From: Rhizobium vallis | Lineage (GTDB): Bacteria; Pseudomonadota; Alphaproteobacteria; Rhizobiales; Rhizobiaceae | Assembly (NCBI RefSeq): GCF_003985155.1 | Contig: NZ_ML133697.1 | Coordinates: 151,846 to 215,845 of the forward strand | Reading direction: 5' to 3' | DNA length: 64,000 bases | Shown here: piece by piece, positions 25,832 through 35,612 of the stretch | Numbering within the stretch: position 1 is the stretch's first letter | Layout: every line of letters begins with the position of its first letter | The notes under the pieces: generated by a model | What the model was told of the DNA's origin: nothing | The model's input: only the letters and a program-made list of their open reading frames with translations | Database searches by the model: none | Translations under genes and position numbers: made by a program

Positions 25832-27009
25832 AAATGGCAAAGAGTAAGTTTGAGCGCAACAAGCCGCACGTCAACATTGGCACGATCGGCCACGTTGACC
25901 ACGGCAAGACGTCTCTGACGGCAGCGATCACGAAGTACTTCGGTGAGTTCAAGGCGTACGACCAGATTGACGCTGCTCCGGAAGAAAAGGCACGCGGCAT
26001 CACCATTTCGACAGCGCACGTCGAATACGAGACGCCGAACCGCCACTACGCGCACGTCGACTGCCCCGGCCACGCCGACTACGTGAAGAACATGATCACC
26101 GGTGCTGCGCAGATGGACGGCGCGATCCTGGTGTGCTCGGCTGCTGACGGCCCGATGCCGCAGACGCGCGAACACATTCTGCTCGCCCGCCAGGTTGGCG
26201 TTCCGGCGATCGTGGTGTTCCTGAACAAGGTCGACCAGGTTGACGACGCCGAGCTTCTCGAACTGGTCGAGCTCGAAGTCCGCGAACTGCTGTCGTCCTA
26301 CGACTTCCCGGGCGACGACATCCCGGTCGTCAAGGGTTCGGCACTTGCTGCTCTCGAAGACTCCGACAAGAAGATCGGCGAAGACGCAATCCGCGAGCTG
26401 ATGGCTGCTGTTGACGCCTACATCCCGACGCCTGAGCGTCCGATCGACCAGCCGTTCCTGATGCCGATCGAAGACGTGTTCTCGATCTCGGGCCGTGGTA
26501 CGGTCGTGACCGGCCGCGTCGAGCGTGGCATCGTCAAGGTTGGCGAAGAAGTCGAGATCGTCGGCATCCGCCCGACCTCGAAGACGACGGTGACCGGCGT
26601 TGAAATGTTCCGCAAGCTGCTCGATCAGGGCCAGGCCGGCGACAACATCGGCGCTCTGGTTCGCGGTGTGAACCGTGACGGCGTCGAGCGTGGCCAGATC
26701 CTGTGCAAGCCGGGTTCGGTCAAGCCGCACAAGAAGTTCATGGCCGAAGCCTACATCCTGACGAAGGAAGAGGGCGGCCGTCATACGCCGTTCTTCACCA
26801 ACTACCGTCCGCAGTTCTACTTCCGCACGACCGACGTGACGGGCATTGTGACGCTGCCGGAAGGCACGGAGATGGTTATGCCGGGCGACAACGTCACGGT
26901 TGCCGTTGAGCTGATCGTTCCGATCGCGATGGAAGAAAAGCTGCGCTTCGCTATCCGCGAAGGCGGCCGCACCGTCGGCGCCGGTATCGTTGCCAGCATC
27001 GTCGAGTAA
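25832..27009 (+). repeat. 1,178-bp direct repeat, copy 2 (tuf)
   Basis: This stretch appears identical to 6622-7799 and lies in the same orientation 19,210 bp away. The upstream and downstream flanks are unrelated. Confidence 0.9.
25834..27009 (+). CDS. tuf: Elongation factor Tu, copy 2
   Basis: The 391-residue product is identical to that of the copy at 6624-7799. Here tuf is in the canonical str position after fusA. CGGAGAGCCGAAA precedes the ATG. The downstream gap holds a GU-containing hairpin (from about 27015) but no strong U-tract, so read-through into the S10 operon is possible. Confidence 0.98.
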   Translation: MAKSKFERNKPHVNIGTIGHVDHGKTSLTAAITKYFGEFKAYDQIDAAPEEKARGITISTAHVEYETPNRHYAHVDCPGHADYVKNMITGAAQMDGAILVCSAADGPMPQTREHILLARQVGVPAIVVFLNKVDQVDDAELLELVELEVRELLSSYDFPGDDIPVVKGSALAALEDSDKKIGEDAIRELMAAVDAYIPTPERPIDQPFLMPIEDVFSISGRGTVVTGRVERGIVKVGEEVEIVGIRPTSKTTVTGVEMFRKLLDQGQAGDNIGALVRGVNRDGVERGQILCKPGSVKPHKKFMAEAYILTKEEGGRHTPFFTNYRPQFYFRTTDVTGIVTLPEGTEMVMPGDNVTVAVELIVPIAMEEKLRFAIREGGRTVGAGIVASIVE

Positions 27010-27313
27010 TTCGTTCGGTCGCTCCGGTGGGGCGGCCGATTCGATGACATTATTATGATGCAGGCGGCGCAAGCCGCTTGCTTATTACACAGAAATGTAG
27101 CAAATGGCGCGCGAGCGCGATTTGCGTACCGCTTTGGATAACGAAGCGGAGACTAAGCAAACAATAAGGTGGGCTAGAAGGCCCTGAAGACTGGATAGGG
27201 ATGCTGTTTCGGCGCCCTCTCGATCTTTGAAACCGGTGGTCCGCCTTAGGAAGAAAGAACAACCCGTGTCTTGCCTAAAGACATGTGGAAAACAAACACA
27301 AGGATAACGTCGA
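27010..27313 (+). promoter_or_regulatory. tuf-rpsJ intergenic region / S10 operon leader
   Basis: These 304 bp contain two GC hairpins close to tuf (one from about 27015 with a GGT loop, another GCGGC-GCAA-GCCGC near 27066) and no supported ORF. The rpsJ ribosome site AAGGATAACGTCGA is at the end. I could not identify a confident promoter. A long S10 leader suits feedback control, which in E. coli uses L4; whether that applies here is unknown. Confidence 0.4.
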
Positions 27314-27622
27314 ATGAACGGCCAAAATATCCGCATTCGCCTGAAGGCGTTCGATCACCGGATTCTCGATGCTTCTACGCGCGAGATCGTGTCGACGGCG
27401 AAGCGCACCGGTGCAAGCGTCCGGGGCCCCGTTCCGCTTCCGACCCGCATCGAGAAGTTTACGGTCAACCGGTCCCCGCACATCGACAAGAAGAGCCGCG
27501 AACAGTTCGAGATGCGCACGCATAAGCGCCTGCTCGACATCGTAGACCCGACCCCGCAGACGGTAGACGCGCTGATGAAGCTCGATCTCGCCGCCGGTGT
27601 CGATGTTGAGATCAAGCTCTGA
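27314..27622 (+). CDS. rpsJ: 30S ribosomal protein S10
   Basis: This 102-residue protein carries the signature VRGPVPLPTRIEKFTVNRSP. S10 is both a 30S head protein and NusE, the partner of NusB/NusG in antitermination. It is the first gene of the S10 operon, 33 bp before rplC. Confidence 0.97.
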   Translation: MNGQNIRIRLKAFDHRILDASTREIVSTAKRTGASVRGPVPLPTRIEKFTVNRSPHIDKKSREQFEMRTHKRLLDIVDPTPQTVDALMKLDLAAGVDVEIKL

Positions 27623-27655
27623 GCTTGCTCGAGCTGAGTTGGAAGGATTGAACCG

Positions 27656-28297
27656 ATGCGTTCAGGTGTGATTGCACAGAAGGTGGGAATGACCCGCGTC
27701 TACAACGACGCCGGCGAGCATGTCCCGGTAACGGTACTGCGCATGGAGGCCGTCCAGGTCGTTGCCACGCGTACTGTCGAAAAGAATGGCTATACCGCAG
27801 TTCAGCTCGGTGCCGGCCAGGCGAAGGTGAAGAACACGTCGAAGGCGATGCGCGGCAACTTTGCTGTCGCCAACGTCGAGCCGAAGGCGAAGCTTCAGGA
27901 ATTTCGTGTCTCCGAAGACAATCTTCTGGAGATCGGTACTGAGCTTAAAGCCGGTCACTTTGCAGCCGGTCAGCTCGTCGACGTGACGGGCACGACGATC
28001 GGTAAGGGTTTTGCCGGCGCTATGAAGCGTCATGGTTTCGGCGGTCTGCGCGCCACGCACGGTGTGTCGGTATCGCACCGCTCGCACGGTTCGACCGGCT
28101 CGCGCCAGGATCCGGGCAAGGTTTTCAAGAACAAGAAGATGGCTGGTCACATGGGCCAGACGCGCGTCACGACGCAGAACCTTGAAGTGGTTTCGACCGA
28201 TGAAGATCGCGGTCTGATCCTGATCAAGGGTGCTGTTCCCGGTTCCAAGGGTGCCTGGATCATCGTGCGCGACGCCGTCAAGTCGGCCGCGAAGTAA
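27656..28297 (+). CDS. rplC: 50S ribosomal protein L3
   Basis: This 213-residue protein starts MRSGVIAQKVGMTRV and carries the conserved loop HGVSVSHRSHGSTGSRQDPG that reaches toward the peptidyl-transferase centre. L3 is a primary 50S assembly protein. GGAAGGATTGAACCG precedes the ATG; rplD follows after 13 bp. Confidence 0.97.
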   Translation: MRSGVIAQKVGMTRVYNDAGEHVPVTVLRMEAVQVVATRTVEKNGYTAVQLGAGQAKVKNTSKAMRGNFAVANVEPKAKLQEFRVSEDNLLEIGTELKAGHFAAGQLVDVTGTTIGKGFAGAMKRHGFGGLRATHGVSVSHRSHGSTGSRQDPGKVFKNKKMAGHMGQTRVTTQNLEVVSTDEDRGLILIKGAVPGSKGAWIIVRDAVKSAAK

Positions 28298-28310
28298 GGG
28301 AGCCAGATCA

Positions 28311-28931
28311 ATGGAATTGAACGTCAAGACCCTCGAGGGAAAAGACGCCGGGAAGGTTTCCCTTTCGGACGCGATTTTCGGCCTCGAGCCCCGCGAAGAC
28401 ATTCTCGCCCGCGTCATCCGCTGGCAGCTTGCCAAGAAGCAGCAGGGCACGCACAAGGCAAAGGGCCGCGCTGAAGTTTCGCGCACCGGCGCCAAGATGT
28501 ACAAGCAGAAGGGTACGGGCCGCGCCCGCCACCATTCGGCTCGCGCTCCGCAGTTCCGCGGCGGCGGCAAGGCCCACGGCCCGGTTGTTCGCAGCCACGA
28601 GCATGACCTTCCCAAGAAGGTTCGCGCGCTCGGCCTTCGCCACGCCCTTTCGGCCAAGCTCAAGGCCGATGACGTCATCGTCATCGACAACCTGGTTGCC
28701 GCCGAAGCCAAAACCAAGGCTCTCGCGTCCGTTTTCGAGACGCTCGGCCTGACCAACGCCCTCTTCATCGGCGGCGCAGAGCTTGACGGCAACTTCAAGC
28801 TCGCAGCTCAGAACATCCCGAACATCGATGTTCTGCCGATCCAGGGCATCAACGTTTACGACATCGTGCGCCGCGGCAAGCTCGTGCTTTCCAAGGCTGC
28901 GGTTGAAGCGCTAGAGGAGCGATTCAAGTGA
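28311..28931 (+). CDS. rplD: 50S ribosomal protein L4
   Basis: The ATG at 28311, preceded by AAGGGAGCCAGATCA, gives 206 residues. The Arg/Gly-rich loop GTGRARHHSARAPQFRGGG lines the exit tunnel. In E. coli L4 is the autogenous regulator of the S10 operon. An upstream in-frame start at 28230 lies inside rplC and is rejected. The stop overlaps the GTG of rplW by 4 nt. Confidence 0.97.
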   Translation: MELNVKTLEGKDAGKVSLSDAIFGLEPREDILARVIRWQLAKKQQGTHKAKGRAEVSRTGAKMYKQKGTGRARHHSARAPQFRGGGKAHGPVVRSHEHDLPKKVRALGLRHALSAKLKADDVIVIDNLVAAEAKTKALASVFETLGLTNALFIGGAELDGNFKLAAQNIPNIDVLPIQGINVYDIVRRGKLVLSKAAVEALEERFK

Positions 28932-29221
28932 CCGATCTTCGCCACTACGATGTGATCGTCTCTCCGGCGATCACCGAAAAGTCCACGCTGGTATCCGAAA
29001 ACAACCAGGTTGTTTTCAATGTCGCCAAGCAGGCGACGAAGCCGGAAATCAAGGCTGCTGTCGAGGCGCTGTTCGGCGTCAAGGTTACGGCCGTCAACAC
29101 TCTGCTGCGCAAGGGCAAGACCAAGCGGTTCCGCGGTTTTGTCGGCAAGCAGAAGGACGTGAAGAAGGCTGTCGTGACCTTGGCTGAAGGCCAGACGATC
29201 GACGTCTCCACCGGTCTCTGA
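28928..29221 (+). CDS. rplW: 50S ribosomal protein L23
   Basis: This 97-residue protein sits at the tunnel exit and docks trigger factor and SRP. It starts at GTG 28928, overlapping the rplD stop (GTGA), preceded by GAGGAGCGATTCAA inside rplD. The pattern IVSPAITEKSTLV near the start is typical. Overlap implies coupled translation. Confidence 0.96.
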   Translation: MTDLRHYDVIVSPAITEKSTLVSENNQVVFNVAKQATKPEIKAAVEALFGVKVTAVNTLLRKGKTKRFRGFVGKQKDVKKAVVTLAEGQTIDVSTGL

Positions 29222-29232
29222 GGAATAAGAAA

Positions 29233-30069
29233 ATGGCATTGAAAACATTCAATCCGACGACCCCGAGCCAGCGTCAGCTGGTCATCGTTGATCGCTCCTC
29301 GCTCTACAAGGGCAAGCCGGTCAAGACGCTGACGGAAGGTCTGACCAAGAGCGGTGGCCGTAACAACCTCGGCCGCATCACGGCCCGCTTCATCGGCGGT
29401 GGTCACAAGCGCACCTACCGACTGGTCGACTTCAAGCGTCGCAAGTTCGACGTTGATGGCACCGTTGAGCGTATCGAATACGATCCGAACCGCACGGCGT
29501 TCATCGCGCTGGTAACCTATGCTGACGGCGAGAAGGCTTATATTCTCGCTCCGCAGCGTCTCGCTGCCGGCGACAAGGTTGTCGCCTCCGAGAAGGCTGT
29601 CGACGTCAAGCCCGGCAATACCATGCCGCTGCAGTTCATCCCGGTCGGCTCCATCATCCACAACGTGGAAATGAAGCCGGGCAAGGGTGGTCAGATCGCT
29701 CGCTCTGCCGGTTCCTACGCGCAGCTCGTCGGCCGCGACCAGGGCATGGCGATCCTTCGCCTGAACTCCGGTGAACAGCGTCTCGTGCATGGCTCCTGCC
29801 TTGCTTCGATCGGCGCCGTCTCCAACCCTGATCACGCCAACATCAACGACGGCAAGGCCGGTCGTACCGTTTGGCGCGGCAAGCGTCCGCATAACCGCGG
29901 TGTCGTCATGAACCCGGTCGACCATCCGCACGGCGGTGGTGAAGGCCGCACCTCCGGTGGTCGCCATCCGGTGACACCGTGGGGCAAGCCGACCAAGGGC
30001 AAGCGCACCCGGTCGAACAAGTCGACCGACAAGATGATCATGCGCTCGCGTCATCAGCGTAAGAAGTAA
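29233..30069 (+). CDS. rplB: 50S ribosomal protein L2
   Basis: This 278-residue protein has the RNA-binding domains and the conserved C-terminal segment MNPVDHPHGGGEGR, whose His is close to the peptidyl-transferase centre. GAGGAATAAGAAA precedes the ATG. rpsS follows after 15 bp. Confidence 0.98.
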   Translation: MALKTFNPTTPSQRQLVIVDRSSLYKGKPVKTLTEGLTKSGGRNNLGRITARFIGGGHKRTYRLVDFKRRKFDVDGTVERIEYDPNRTAFIALVTYADGEKAYILAPQRLAAGDKVVASEKAVDVKPGNTMPLQFIPVGSIIHNVEMKPGKGGQIARSAGSYAQLVGRDQGMAILRLNSGEQRLVHGSCLASIGAVSNPDHANINDGKAGRTVWRGKRPHNRGVVMNPVDHPHGGGEGRTSGGRHPVTPWGKPTKGKRTRSNKSTDKMIMRSRHQRKK

Positions 30070-30084
30070 GAGAGGAAGTCTCCA

Positions 30085-30363
30085 ATGGCTCGTTCAGTAT
30101 GGAAAGGTCCGTTCGTTGACGGCTATCTTCTCAAGAAGGCTGAGAAGGTTCGTGAAGGCGGACGTGCAGAAGTAATCAAGATCTGGAGCCGTCGCTCCAC
30201 GATCCTGCCGCAGTTCGTCGGTCTCACCTTCGGCGTCTACAACGGCAGCAAGCATATCCCGGTCAGCGTCAATGAAGACATGGTCGGCCACAAATTCGGT
30301 GAATTCTCTCCGACCCGCACCTACTACGGTCACGGCGCGGACAAGAAGGCGAAGAGGAAGTAA
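30085..30363 (+). CDS. rpsS: 30S ribosomal protein S19
   Basis: This 92-residue 30S head protein contains the signature KIWSRRSTILPQFVGLTFGV and the C-terminal basic tail DKKAKRK. AGAGAGGAAGTCTCCA precedes the ATG. Only 2 bp separate its stop from rplV. Confidence 0.97.
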   Translation: MARSVWKGPFVDGYLLKKAEKVREGGRAEVIKIWSRRSTILPQFVGLTFGVYNGSKHIPVSVNEDMVGHKFGEFSPTRTYYGHGADKKAKRK

Positions 30364-30365
30364 CA

Positions 30366-30754
30366 ATGGGCAAGGCAAAAGCCGAACGCCGGCTGAAGGA
30401 CAACGAGGCGCAAGCAGTCGCCCGCACGCTCCGCGTCAGCCCCCAGAAGCTCAACCTGGTTGCTGCGGCCATCCGCGGCAAGAAGGTCGAGCGCGCACTC
30501 GCTGAGCTGGAGTTCTCCCGCAAGCGCATCGCGGGCGCCGTCAAGAAGACGCTCGAATCCGCGATCGCCAACGCTGAGAACAACCACGATCTCGACGTCG
30601 ACTCGCTTGTCGTCGCCGAGGCCTATGTCGGCAAGTCGATCGTCATGAAGCGTTTCCACGCTCGTGGCCGCGGTCGCGCGTCGCGCATCGAAAAGCCTTT
30701 CGCGCACCTGACGATCGTCGTTCGTGAAGTGCAGGCAGTAGAGGAGGCCGCATA

Positions 30755-30755
<1 letters not shown>
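30366..30755 (+). CDS. rplV: 50S ribosomal protein L22
   Basis: This 129-residue protein lines the exit tunnel with a beta-hairpin (VGKSIVMKRFHARGRGRASR). The sequence at the macrolide-sensitive hairpin tip shows no deletion or insertion. GAAGAGGAAGTAACA precedes the ATG. Its TAA shares one base with the rpsC ATG. Confidence 0.97.
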
Positions 30756-31489
<734 letters not shown>

Positions 31490-31527
31490 TTAGCGCTGGC
31501 GAAAGATAAGCTCGGAGAAGTAAGAAA

Positions 31528-31941
31528 ATGTTGCAGCCAAAGCGTACTAAGTACCGCAAGCAGTTCAAGGGCCGCATCAAGGGCGTCGCTAAGGGCGGTT
31601 CCGACCTGGCATTCGGCGAATTTGGCTTGAAGGCTCAGGAACCCAACCGCGTCAACGCGCGCGAGATCGAGGCGGCCCGCCGCGCGATCACGCGTTACAT
31701 GAAGCGCGCCGGCCGTGTATGGATCCGCGTGTTCCCGGATGTTCCGGTAACCGCAAAGCCGACCGAAGTCCGCATGGGTAAGGGTAAGGGCTCCGTCGAA
31801 TACTGGGCATGCAAGGTCAAGCCCGGTCGTATGATGTTCGAGATCGACGGTGTCAGCGAAGAGATCGCCCGCGAGGCGCTTCGTCTGGGCTCTGCCAAGC
31901 TCTCGGTCAAGACGCGCTTCGTTCAGCGCATTGCAGAGTAA
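31528..31941 (+). CDS. rplP: 50S ribosomal protein L16
   Basis: This 137-residue protein has the conserved start MLQPKRTKYRKQFKGRIKG and the segment RVFPDVPVTAKPTEVRMGKGKG. It contacts A-site tRNA. GGAGAAGTAAGAAA precedes the ATG. rpmC follows after 12 bp. Confidence 0.97.
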   Translation: MLQPKRTKYRKQFKGRIKGVAKGGSDLAFGEFGLKAQEPNRVNAREIEAARRAITRYMKRAGRVWIRVFPDVPVTAKPTEVRMGKGKGSVEYWACKVKPGRMMFEIDGVSEEIAREALRLGSAKLSVKTRFVQRIAE

Positions 31942-31953
31942 GGGATTGAGCTC

Positions 31954-32154
31954 ATGAAAGCCTCAGATGTTCGCGCGTTGACCGCCGACCAACTCAAGGA
32001 CGAGCTTGCCAAGCTGAAGAAGGAGCAGTTCAACCTGCGCTTCCAGAAGGCGACCGGCCAGCTCGAAAAGTCCTCGCGCATCAACGAAGTCCGCAAGGAC
32101 ATCGCCCGCGTGAAAACCATTGCCCGCCAGAAGGCGGCAGAAGTTAAGGCCTAA
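31954..32154 (+). CDS. rpmC: 50S ribosomal protein L29
   Basis: This 66-residue two-helix protein has the family pattern ELAKLKKEQFNLRFQKATGQL. It lies near the exit tunnel next to L23. GGGATTGAGCTC precedes the ATG and rpsQ follows after 12 bp. Confidence 0.96.
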   Translation: MKASDVRALTADQLKDELAKLKKEQFNLRFQKATGQLEKSSRINEVRKDIARVKTIARQKAAEVKA

Positions 32155-32166
32155 AGGAAGAAAAAT

Positions 32167-32406
32167 ATGCCAAAGCGCATCCTGCAGGGCGTCGTCGTTG
32201 GCGACAAGAACGAGAAGACGGTAGTGGTTCGCGTTGAGCGTCGTTTCGCTCACCCGCTGCTCCAGAAGACCGTTCGTCGTTCCAAGAAGTACAAGGCCCA
32301 CGACGAAAACAACCAGTACAAGATCGGCGATACCGTATCCATCGAGGAATGCGCGCCGATCTCCAAGGACAAGCGCTGGACGGTGATTTCCGCCCAGGGC
32401 AAGTAA
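32167..32406 (+). CDS. rpsQ: 30S ribosomal protein S17
   Basis: This 79-residue OB-fold protein is a primary 16S rRNA binder with the pattern SKKYKAHDENNQYKIGDTV. It ends the S10 operon in this genome: a hairpin and a 261-bp gap follow. Confidence 0.96.
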   Translation: MPKRILQGVVVGDKNEKTVVVRVERRFAHPLLQKTVRRSKKYKAHDENNQYKIGDTVSIEECAPISKDKRWTVISAQGK

Positions 32407-32461
32407 CAGAATTTTGCGCGAGGCCTTGCGTCTCGCCGAAATATCTGTATGAAGCAGCGTC

Positions 32462-32489
32462 AGAACGCTCGAATGCCGGGCGTTCTTTT
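32462..32489 (+). terminator. Putative terminator at the S10/spc boundary
   Basis: AGAACGC (32462-32468) pairs with GCGTTCT (32480-32486) around an 11-nt loop; the stem end and following bases read TTCTTTTGCTTT. It lies 55 bp after rpsQ. Confidence 0.6.
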
Positions 32490-32667
32490 GCTTTGAGCGC
32501 ACGGAAGGTCCCGTTCGGGAAACCACCCTGGCACGATCGACCCCGCGCTATTCAGCTATTGCCGTGTTTTTGCTTGCCGTTGCGGCAAGTGGCCGGCGAA
32601 CATTTTCATAAGCCGGAGTAGGGGGCTTAGGCCCAACCATTCCGGTAAACCAAGAAGGCGACCTGAT

Positions 32668-33036
32668 ATGATTCAGATGCAAACAAACCTCGACGTCGCG
32701 GATAATTCCGGCGCACGTCGTGTCATGTGCATCAAGGTGCTGGGCGGCTCGAAGCGCAAGTATGCCTCGATCGGCGACGTCATCGTCGTTTCGATCAAGG
32801 AAGCGATCCCGCGCGGCCGCGTGAAGAAGGGTGACGTGATGAAGGCGGTTGTCGTTCGCACCGCCAAGGACATCCGTCGTCCGGATGGCTCCGTCATCCG
32901 CTTCGACACCAACGCAGCAGTCCTCATCGACAACAAAAAAGAGCCGATCGGCACCCGTATCTTCGGACCGGTTCCGCGCGAACTTCGCGCCAAGAACCAC
33001 ATGAAGATCATCTCGCTGGCTCCCGAAGTACTGTAA
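32668..33036 (+). CDS. rplN: 50S ribosomal protein L14
   Basis: This 122-residue beta-barrel protein has DNSGARRVMCIKVLGGS near its start and the C-terminal RELRAKNHMKIISLAPEVL. It forms intersubunit bridges with 16S rRNA. It opens the spc operon after a 261-bp gap that should hold a promoter, which I could not pinpoint. rplX follows after 11 bp. Confidence 0.97.
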   Translation: MIQMQTNLDVADNSGARRVMCIKVLGGSKRKYASIGDVIVVSIKEAIPRGRVKKGDVMKAVVVRTAKDIRRPDGSVIRFDTNAAVLIDNKKEPIGTRIFGPVPRELRAKNHMKIISLAPEVL

Positions 33037-33047
33037 GGAGCGAAGCG

Positions 33048-33356
33048 ATGCAGAAGATTCGTAAAGGCGACAAGGTCGTCATGCTCGCTGGCAAGGACAA
33101 GGGCCGCACCGGCGAAGTTGTTCAGGTCATGCCGAAGGAAGATCGTGCGGTCGTCCGCGGCGTCAACGTCGTCAAGCGCCACCAGCGCCAGACGCAGACC
33201 CAGGAAGCCGGCATCATCAACAAAGAAGCCCCGGTTCACCTGTCCAACATTGCAATCGTCGACAAGGACGGCAAGCCGACCCGCGTCGGTTTCAAGGTCG
33301 TTGACGGCAAGAAGGTCCGTGTGGCCAAGCGTTCTGGAGAAGTGATCGATGGCTGA
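33048..33356 (+). CDS. rplX: 50S ribosomal protein L24
   Basis: This 102-residue assembly-initiator protein has an N-terminal KOW motif (KGDKVVMLAGKDKGRTGEVV). AAGGAGCGAAGCG precedes the ATG. Its last 8 bases overlap the start of rplE. Confidence 0.97.
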   Translation: MQKIRKGDKVVMLAGKDKGRTGEVVQVMPKEDRAVVRGVNVVKRHQRQTQTQEAGIINKEAPVHLSNIAIVDKDGKPTRVGFKVVDGKKVRVAKRSGEVIDG

Positions 33357-33906
33357 GGCAAAATACGAGCCGCGGCTCAAGAAGGAATATGTCGAGCGCA
33401 TCCGCAAGGCCATGCAGGAGCAGTTCTCCTACGCCAACGAGATGATGATCCCGAAGCTCGACAAGATTGTGATCAACATGGGTGTTGGCGAAGCGACCGC
33501 TGACTCGAAGAAGCCGACGGTAGCTGCCGCCGACCTCGCAGCGATCGCCGGCCAGAAGCCGGTCATCACCCGCGCACGCAACTCCATCGCAGGCTTCAAG
33601 GTCCGCGAACAGATGCCGATCGGCGCGAAGGTAACCCTGCGCGGCGCCCGCATGTACGAGTTCCTGGACCGTCTCGTGAACATCGCGCTCCCGCGCGTTC
33701 GCGACTTCCGCGGCCTGAACCCGAAGAGCTTTGACGGCCGTGGCAACTTCGCCATGGGCATCAAGGAGCACATTGTGTTCCCTGAGATCAACTACGATAA
33801 GGTTGATCAGATGTGGGGCATGGACATCATCGTTTGCACGACGGCGACGACCGACGACGAAGCACGGGCTCTCCTGAAAGAGTTCAGCTTCCCGTTCCGT
33901 CAATAA
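33349..33906 (+). CDS. rplE: 50S ribosomal protein L5
   Basis: This 185-residue 5S rRNA-binding protein shows the signature KIVINMGVGEA and IKEHIVFPEINYDKVD. Its ATG lies inside the end of rplX (8-nt overlap) with TGGAGAAGTG just upstream. rpsN follows after 32 bp. Confidence 0.97.
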   Translation: MAEAKYEPRLKKEYVERIRKAMQEQFSYANEMMIPKLDKIVINMGVGEATADSKKPTVAAADLAAIAGQKPVITRARNSIAGFKVREQMPIGAKVTLRGARMYEFLDRLVNIALPRVRDFRGLNPKSFDGRGNFAMGIKEHIVFPEINYDKVDQMWGMDIIVCTTATTDDEARALLKEFSFPFRQ

Positions 33907-33938
33907 CCGTAACGACGAGCGTAGAAAAGGAACCTGAC

Positions 33939-34244
33939 ATGGCGAAGACAAGCGCAGTTGAAAAGAACAAGCGCCGCCGTACTACGGTCGCCAACCAGGC
34001 CGCTAAGCGGGCTGCGTTGAAGGCGATCATCATGAACCAGGCTCTTCCGATCGAAGAGCGGTTCAAGGCCTCGATCAAGCTGGCATCCCTGCCGCGTGAT
34101 GGATCGAAGACCCGTATTCGCAACCGTTGCGAAGTTTCGGGGCGTCCGCGCGCATATTACCGCAAACTGCGCATGTCGCGTATTGCGCTGCGTGAACTGG
34201 GCAATCTCGGCAAGGTGCCGGGCATCGTCAAGTCGAGCTGGTAA
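33939..34244 (+). CDS. rpsN: 30S ribosomal protein S14 (zinc-free long type)
   Basis: From the ATG at 33939 (MAKTSAVEKNKRRR) the protein has 101 residues. It carries RNRCEVSGRPRAYYRK but only one cysteine, so it is the long form without the zinc ribbon. AAAAGGAACCTGAC precedes the start; a frame extension to 33813 lies in rplE and is rejected. Confidence 0.97.
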   Translation: MAKTSAVEKNKRRRTTVANQAAKRAALKAIIMNQALPIEERFKASIKLASLPRDGSKTRIRNRCEVSGRPRAYYRKLRMSRIALRELGNLGKVPGIVKSSW

Positions 34245-34256
34245 GGAGCAGGTTAG

Positions 34257-34655
34257 ATGACAATGACTGATCCGTTGGGCGATATGCTCACCCGTATCCG
34301 TAACGGCGCTTCCCGCCGCAAGTCGTCGGTTTCGACGCCTGCGTCCAAGCTCCGTGCACGCGTTCTCGATGTCCTGCAGTCCGAAGGCTACATCCGTGGC
34401 TATTCCGTTGTCGATTTCGGCAATGGCAAGTCGGAACTCAGCATCGAGCTGAAATATTATGAAGGCGCATCGGTGATCCGTGAGATCGGCCGTGTGTCCA
34501 AGCCGGGCCGCCGGGTTTATGTCTCGGTCAAGTCCATTCCGCAGGTCGCGAACGGCCTCGGCATCACCATCCTTTCGACTCCGAAGGGTGTGATGGCCGA
34601 TCACCAGGCTCGCGAACAGAACGTTGGTGGCGAGGTTCTTTGCTCGGTCTTCTAA
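34257..34655 (+). CDS. rpsH: 30S ribosomal protein S8
   Basis: This 132-residue 16S central-domain binder has PLGDMLTRIRNG at the start and GVMADHQAREQNVGGEVLCSVF at the end, both diagnostic. In E. coli S8 represses spc translation by binding near rplE. AAGGAGCAGGTTAG precedes the ATG. Confidence 0.97.
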   Translation: MTMTDPLGDMLTRIRNGASRRKSSVSTPASKLRARVLDVLQSEGYIRGYSVVDFGNGKSELSIELKYYEGASVIREIGRVSKPGRRVYVSVKSIPQVANGLGITILSTPKGVMADHQAREQNVGGEVLCSVF

Positions 34656-34697
34656 GATCGGGCAAGGATCTCCATAGCGAACAGACAGGATTGAAAC

Positions 34698-35231
34698 ATG
34701 TCTCGTATCGGTAAGAAGCCCGTTCAGGTGCCTGCTGGGATCACGGCTACGGTCGATGGCCAGAAGGTGACTGCAAAGGGCCCGAAGGGCGAGCTGTTTT
34801 TCGTTGCTAACGACGAAATCAGCCTCAAGCTCGAAAACAACGCGGTCGTCGTGACGCCCGTGAACCAGACCAAGGATGCGCGTTCGAAGTGGGGCATGTC
34901 CCGCACGATGATCGAAGGCATCTTCAAGGGCGTCAAGGACGGCTTTGAGCGCAAGCTCGAAATCAACGGCGTCGGTTACCGCGCCGCCTTGCAGGGCAAG
35001 AACCTGCAGCTGGCCCTCGGCTTCAGCCATGACGTGATCTATGAGCCGCCGGTCGGCATCACGATCGCCGTTCCGAAGCCGACTGAAATTGTTGTCTCCG
35101 GCATCAATAAGCAGCAGGTCGGTCAGGTCGCCGCTGAAATCCGCGAATATCGCGGTCCCGAGCCCTACAAGGGCAAGGGCGTCAAGTACGCTGACGAGCG
35201 GATCGTCCGCAAAGAAGGCAAGAAGAAGTAA
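34698..35231 (+). CDS. rplF: 50S ribosomal protein L6
   Basis: This 177-residue protein has two related alpha/beta domains and the C-terminal signature GPEPYKGKGVKYADERI. It binds near the sarcin-ricin loop. GACAGGATTGAAAC precedes the ATG; rplR follows after 12 bp. Confidence 0.97.
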   Translation: MSRIGKKPVQVPAGITATVDGQKVTAKGPKGELFFVANDEISLKLENNAVVVTPVNQTKDARSKWGMSRTMIEGIFKGVKDGFERKLEINGVGYRAALQGKNLQLALGFSHDVIYEPPVGITIAVPKPTEIVVSGINKQQVGQVAAEIREYRGPEPYKGKGVKYADERIVRKEGKKK

Positions 35232-35243
35232 GGATCACGCGAA

Positions 35244-35606
35244 ATGGCTAGCAGGAAAGAAGCACTTGCACGTCGTGCCAACCGCGTGCGCCGTCATCTC
35301 AAGTCGGTGGCCAATGGCCGTCCGCGCCTGTCGGTTCATCGCTCCTCGAAGAACATCTACGCCCAGGTCATCGATGATGTGGCCGGCAAGACGCTTGCGT
35401 CTGCCTCCACCCTCGAGAAGGATCTGCGCGGTTCTCTGAAGACCGGTGCCGATACCGCTGCCGCCGCCGTCGTAGGCAAGCTCGTCGCCGAGCGCGCCTC
35501 CAAGGCCGGTGTTACGGAAGTCGTGTTCGACCGTGGCGCCTTCATCTATCACGGCCGCATCAAGGCTCTCGCCGATGCTGCCCGCGAAGGCGGTCTCACC
35601 TTCTGA
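35244..35606 (+). CDS. rplR: 50S ribosomal protein L18
   Basis: This 120-residue 5S rRNA-binding protein ends with VVFDRGAFIYHGRIKALADAAREGGLTF-type signature (starting about residue 93). AAGGATCACGCGAA precedes the ATG. A terminator-like hairpin begins 6 bases after the stop. Confidence 0.97.
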   Translation: MASRKEALARRANRVRRHLKSVANGRPRLSVHRSSKNIYAQVIDDVAGKTLASASTLEKDLRGSLKTGADTAAAAVVGKLVAERASKAGVTEVVFDRGAFIYHGRIKALADAAREGGLTF

Positions 35607-35612
35607 TCAGTT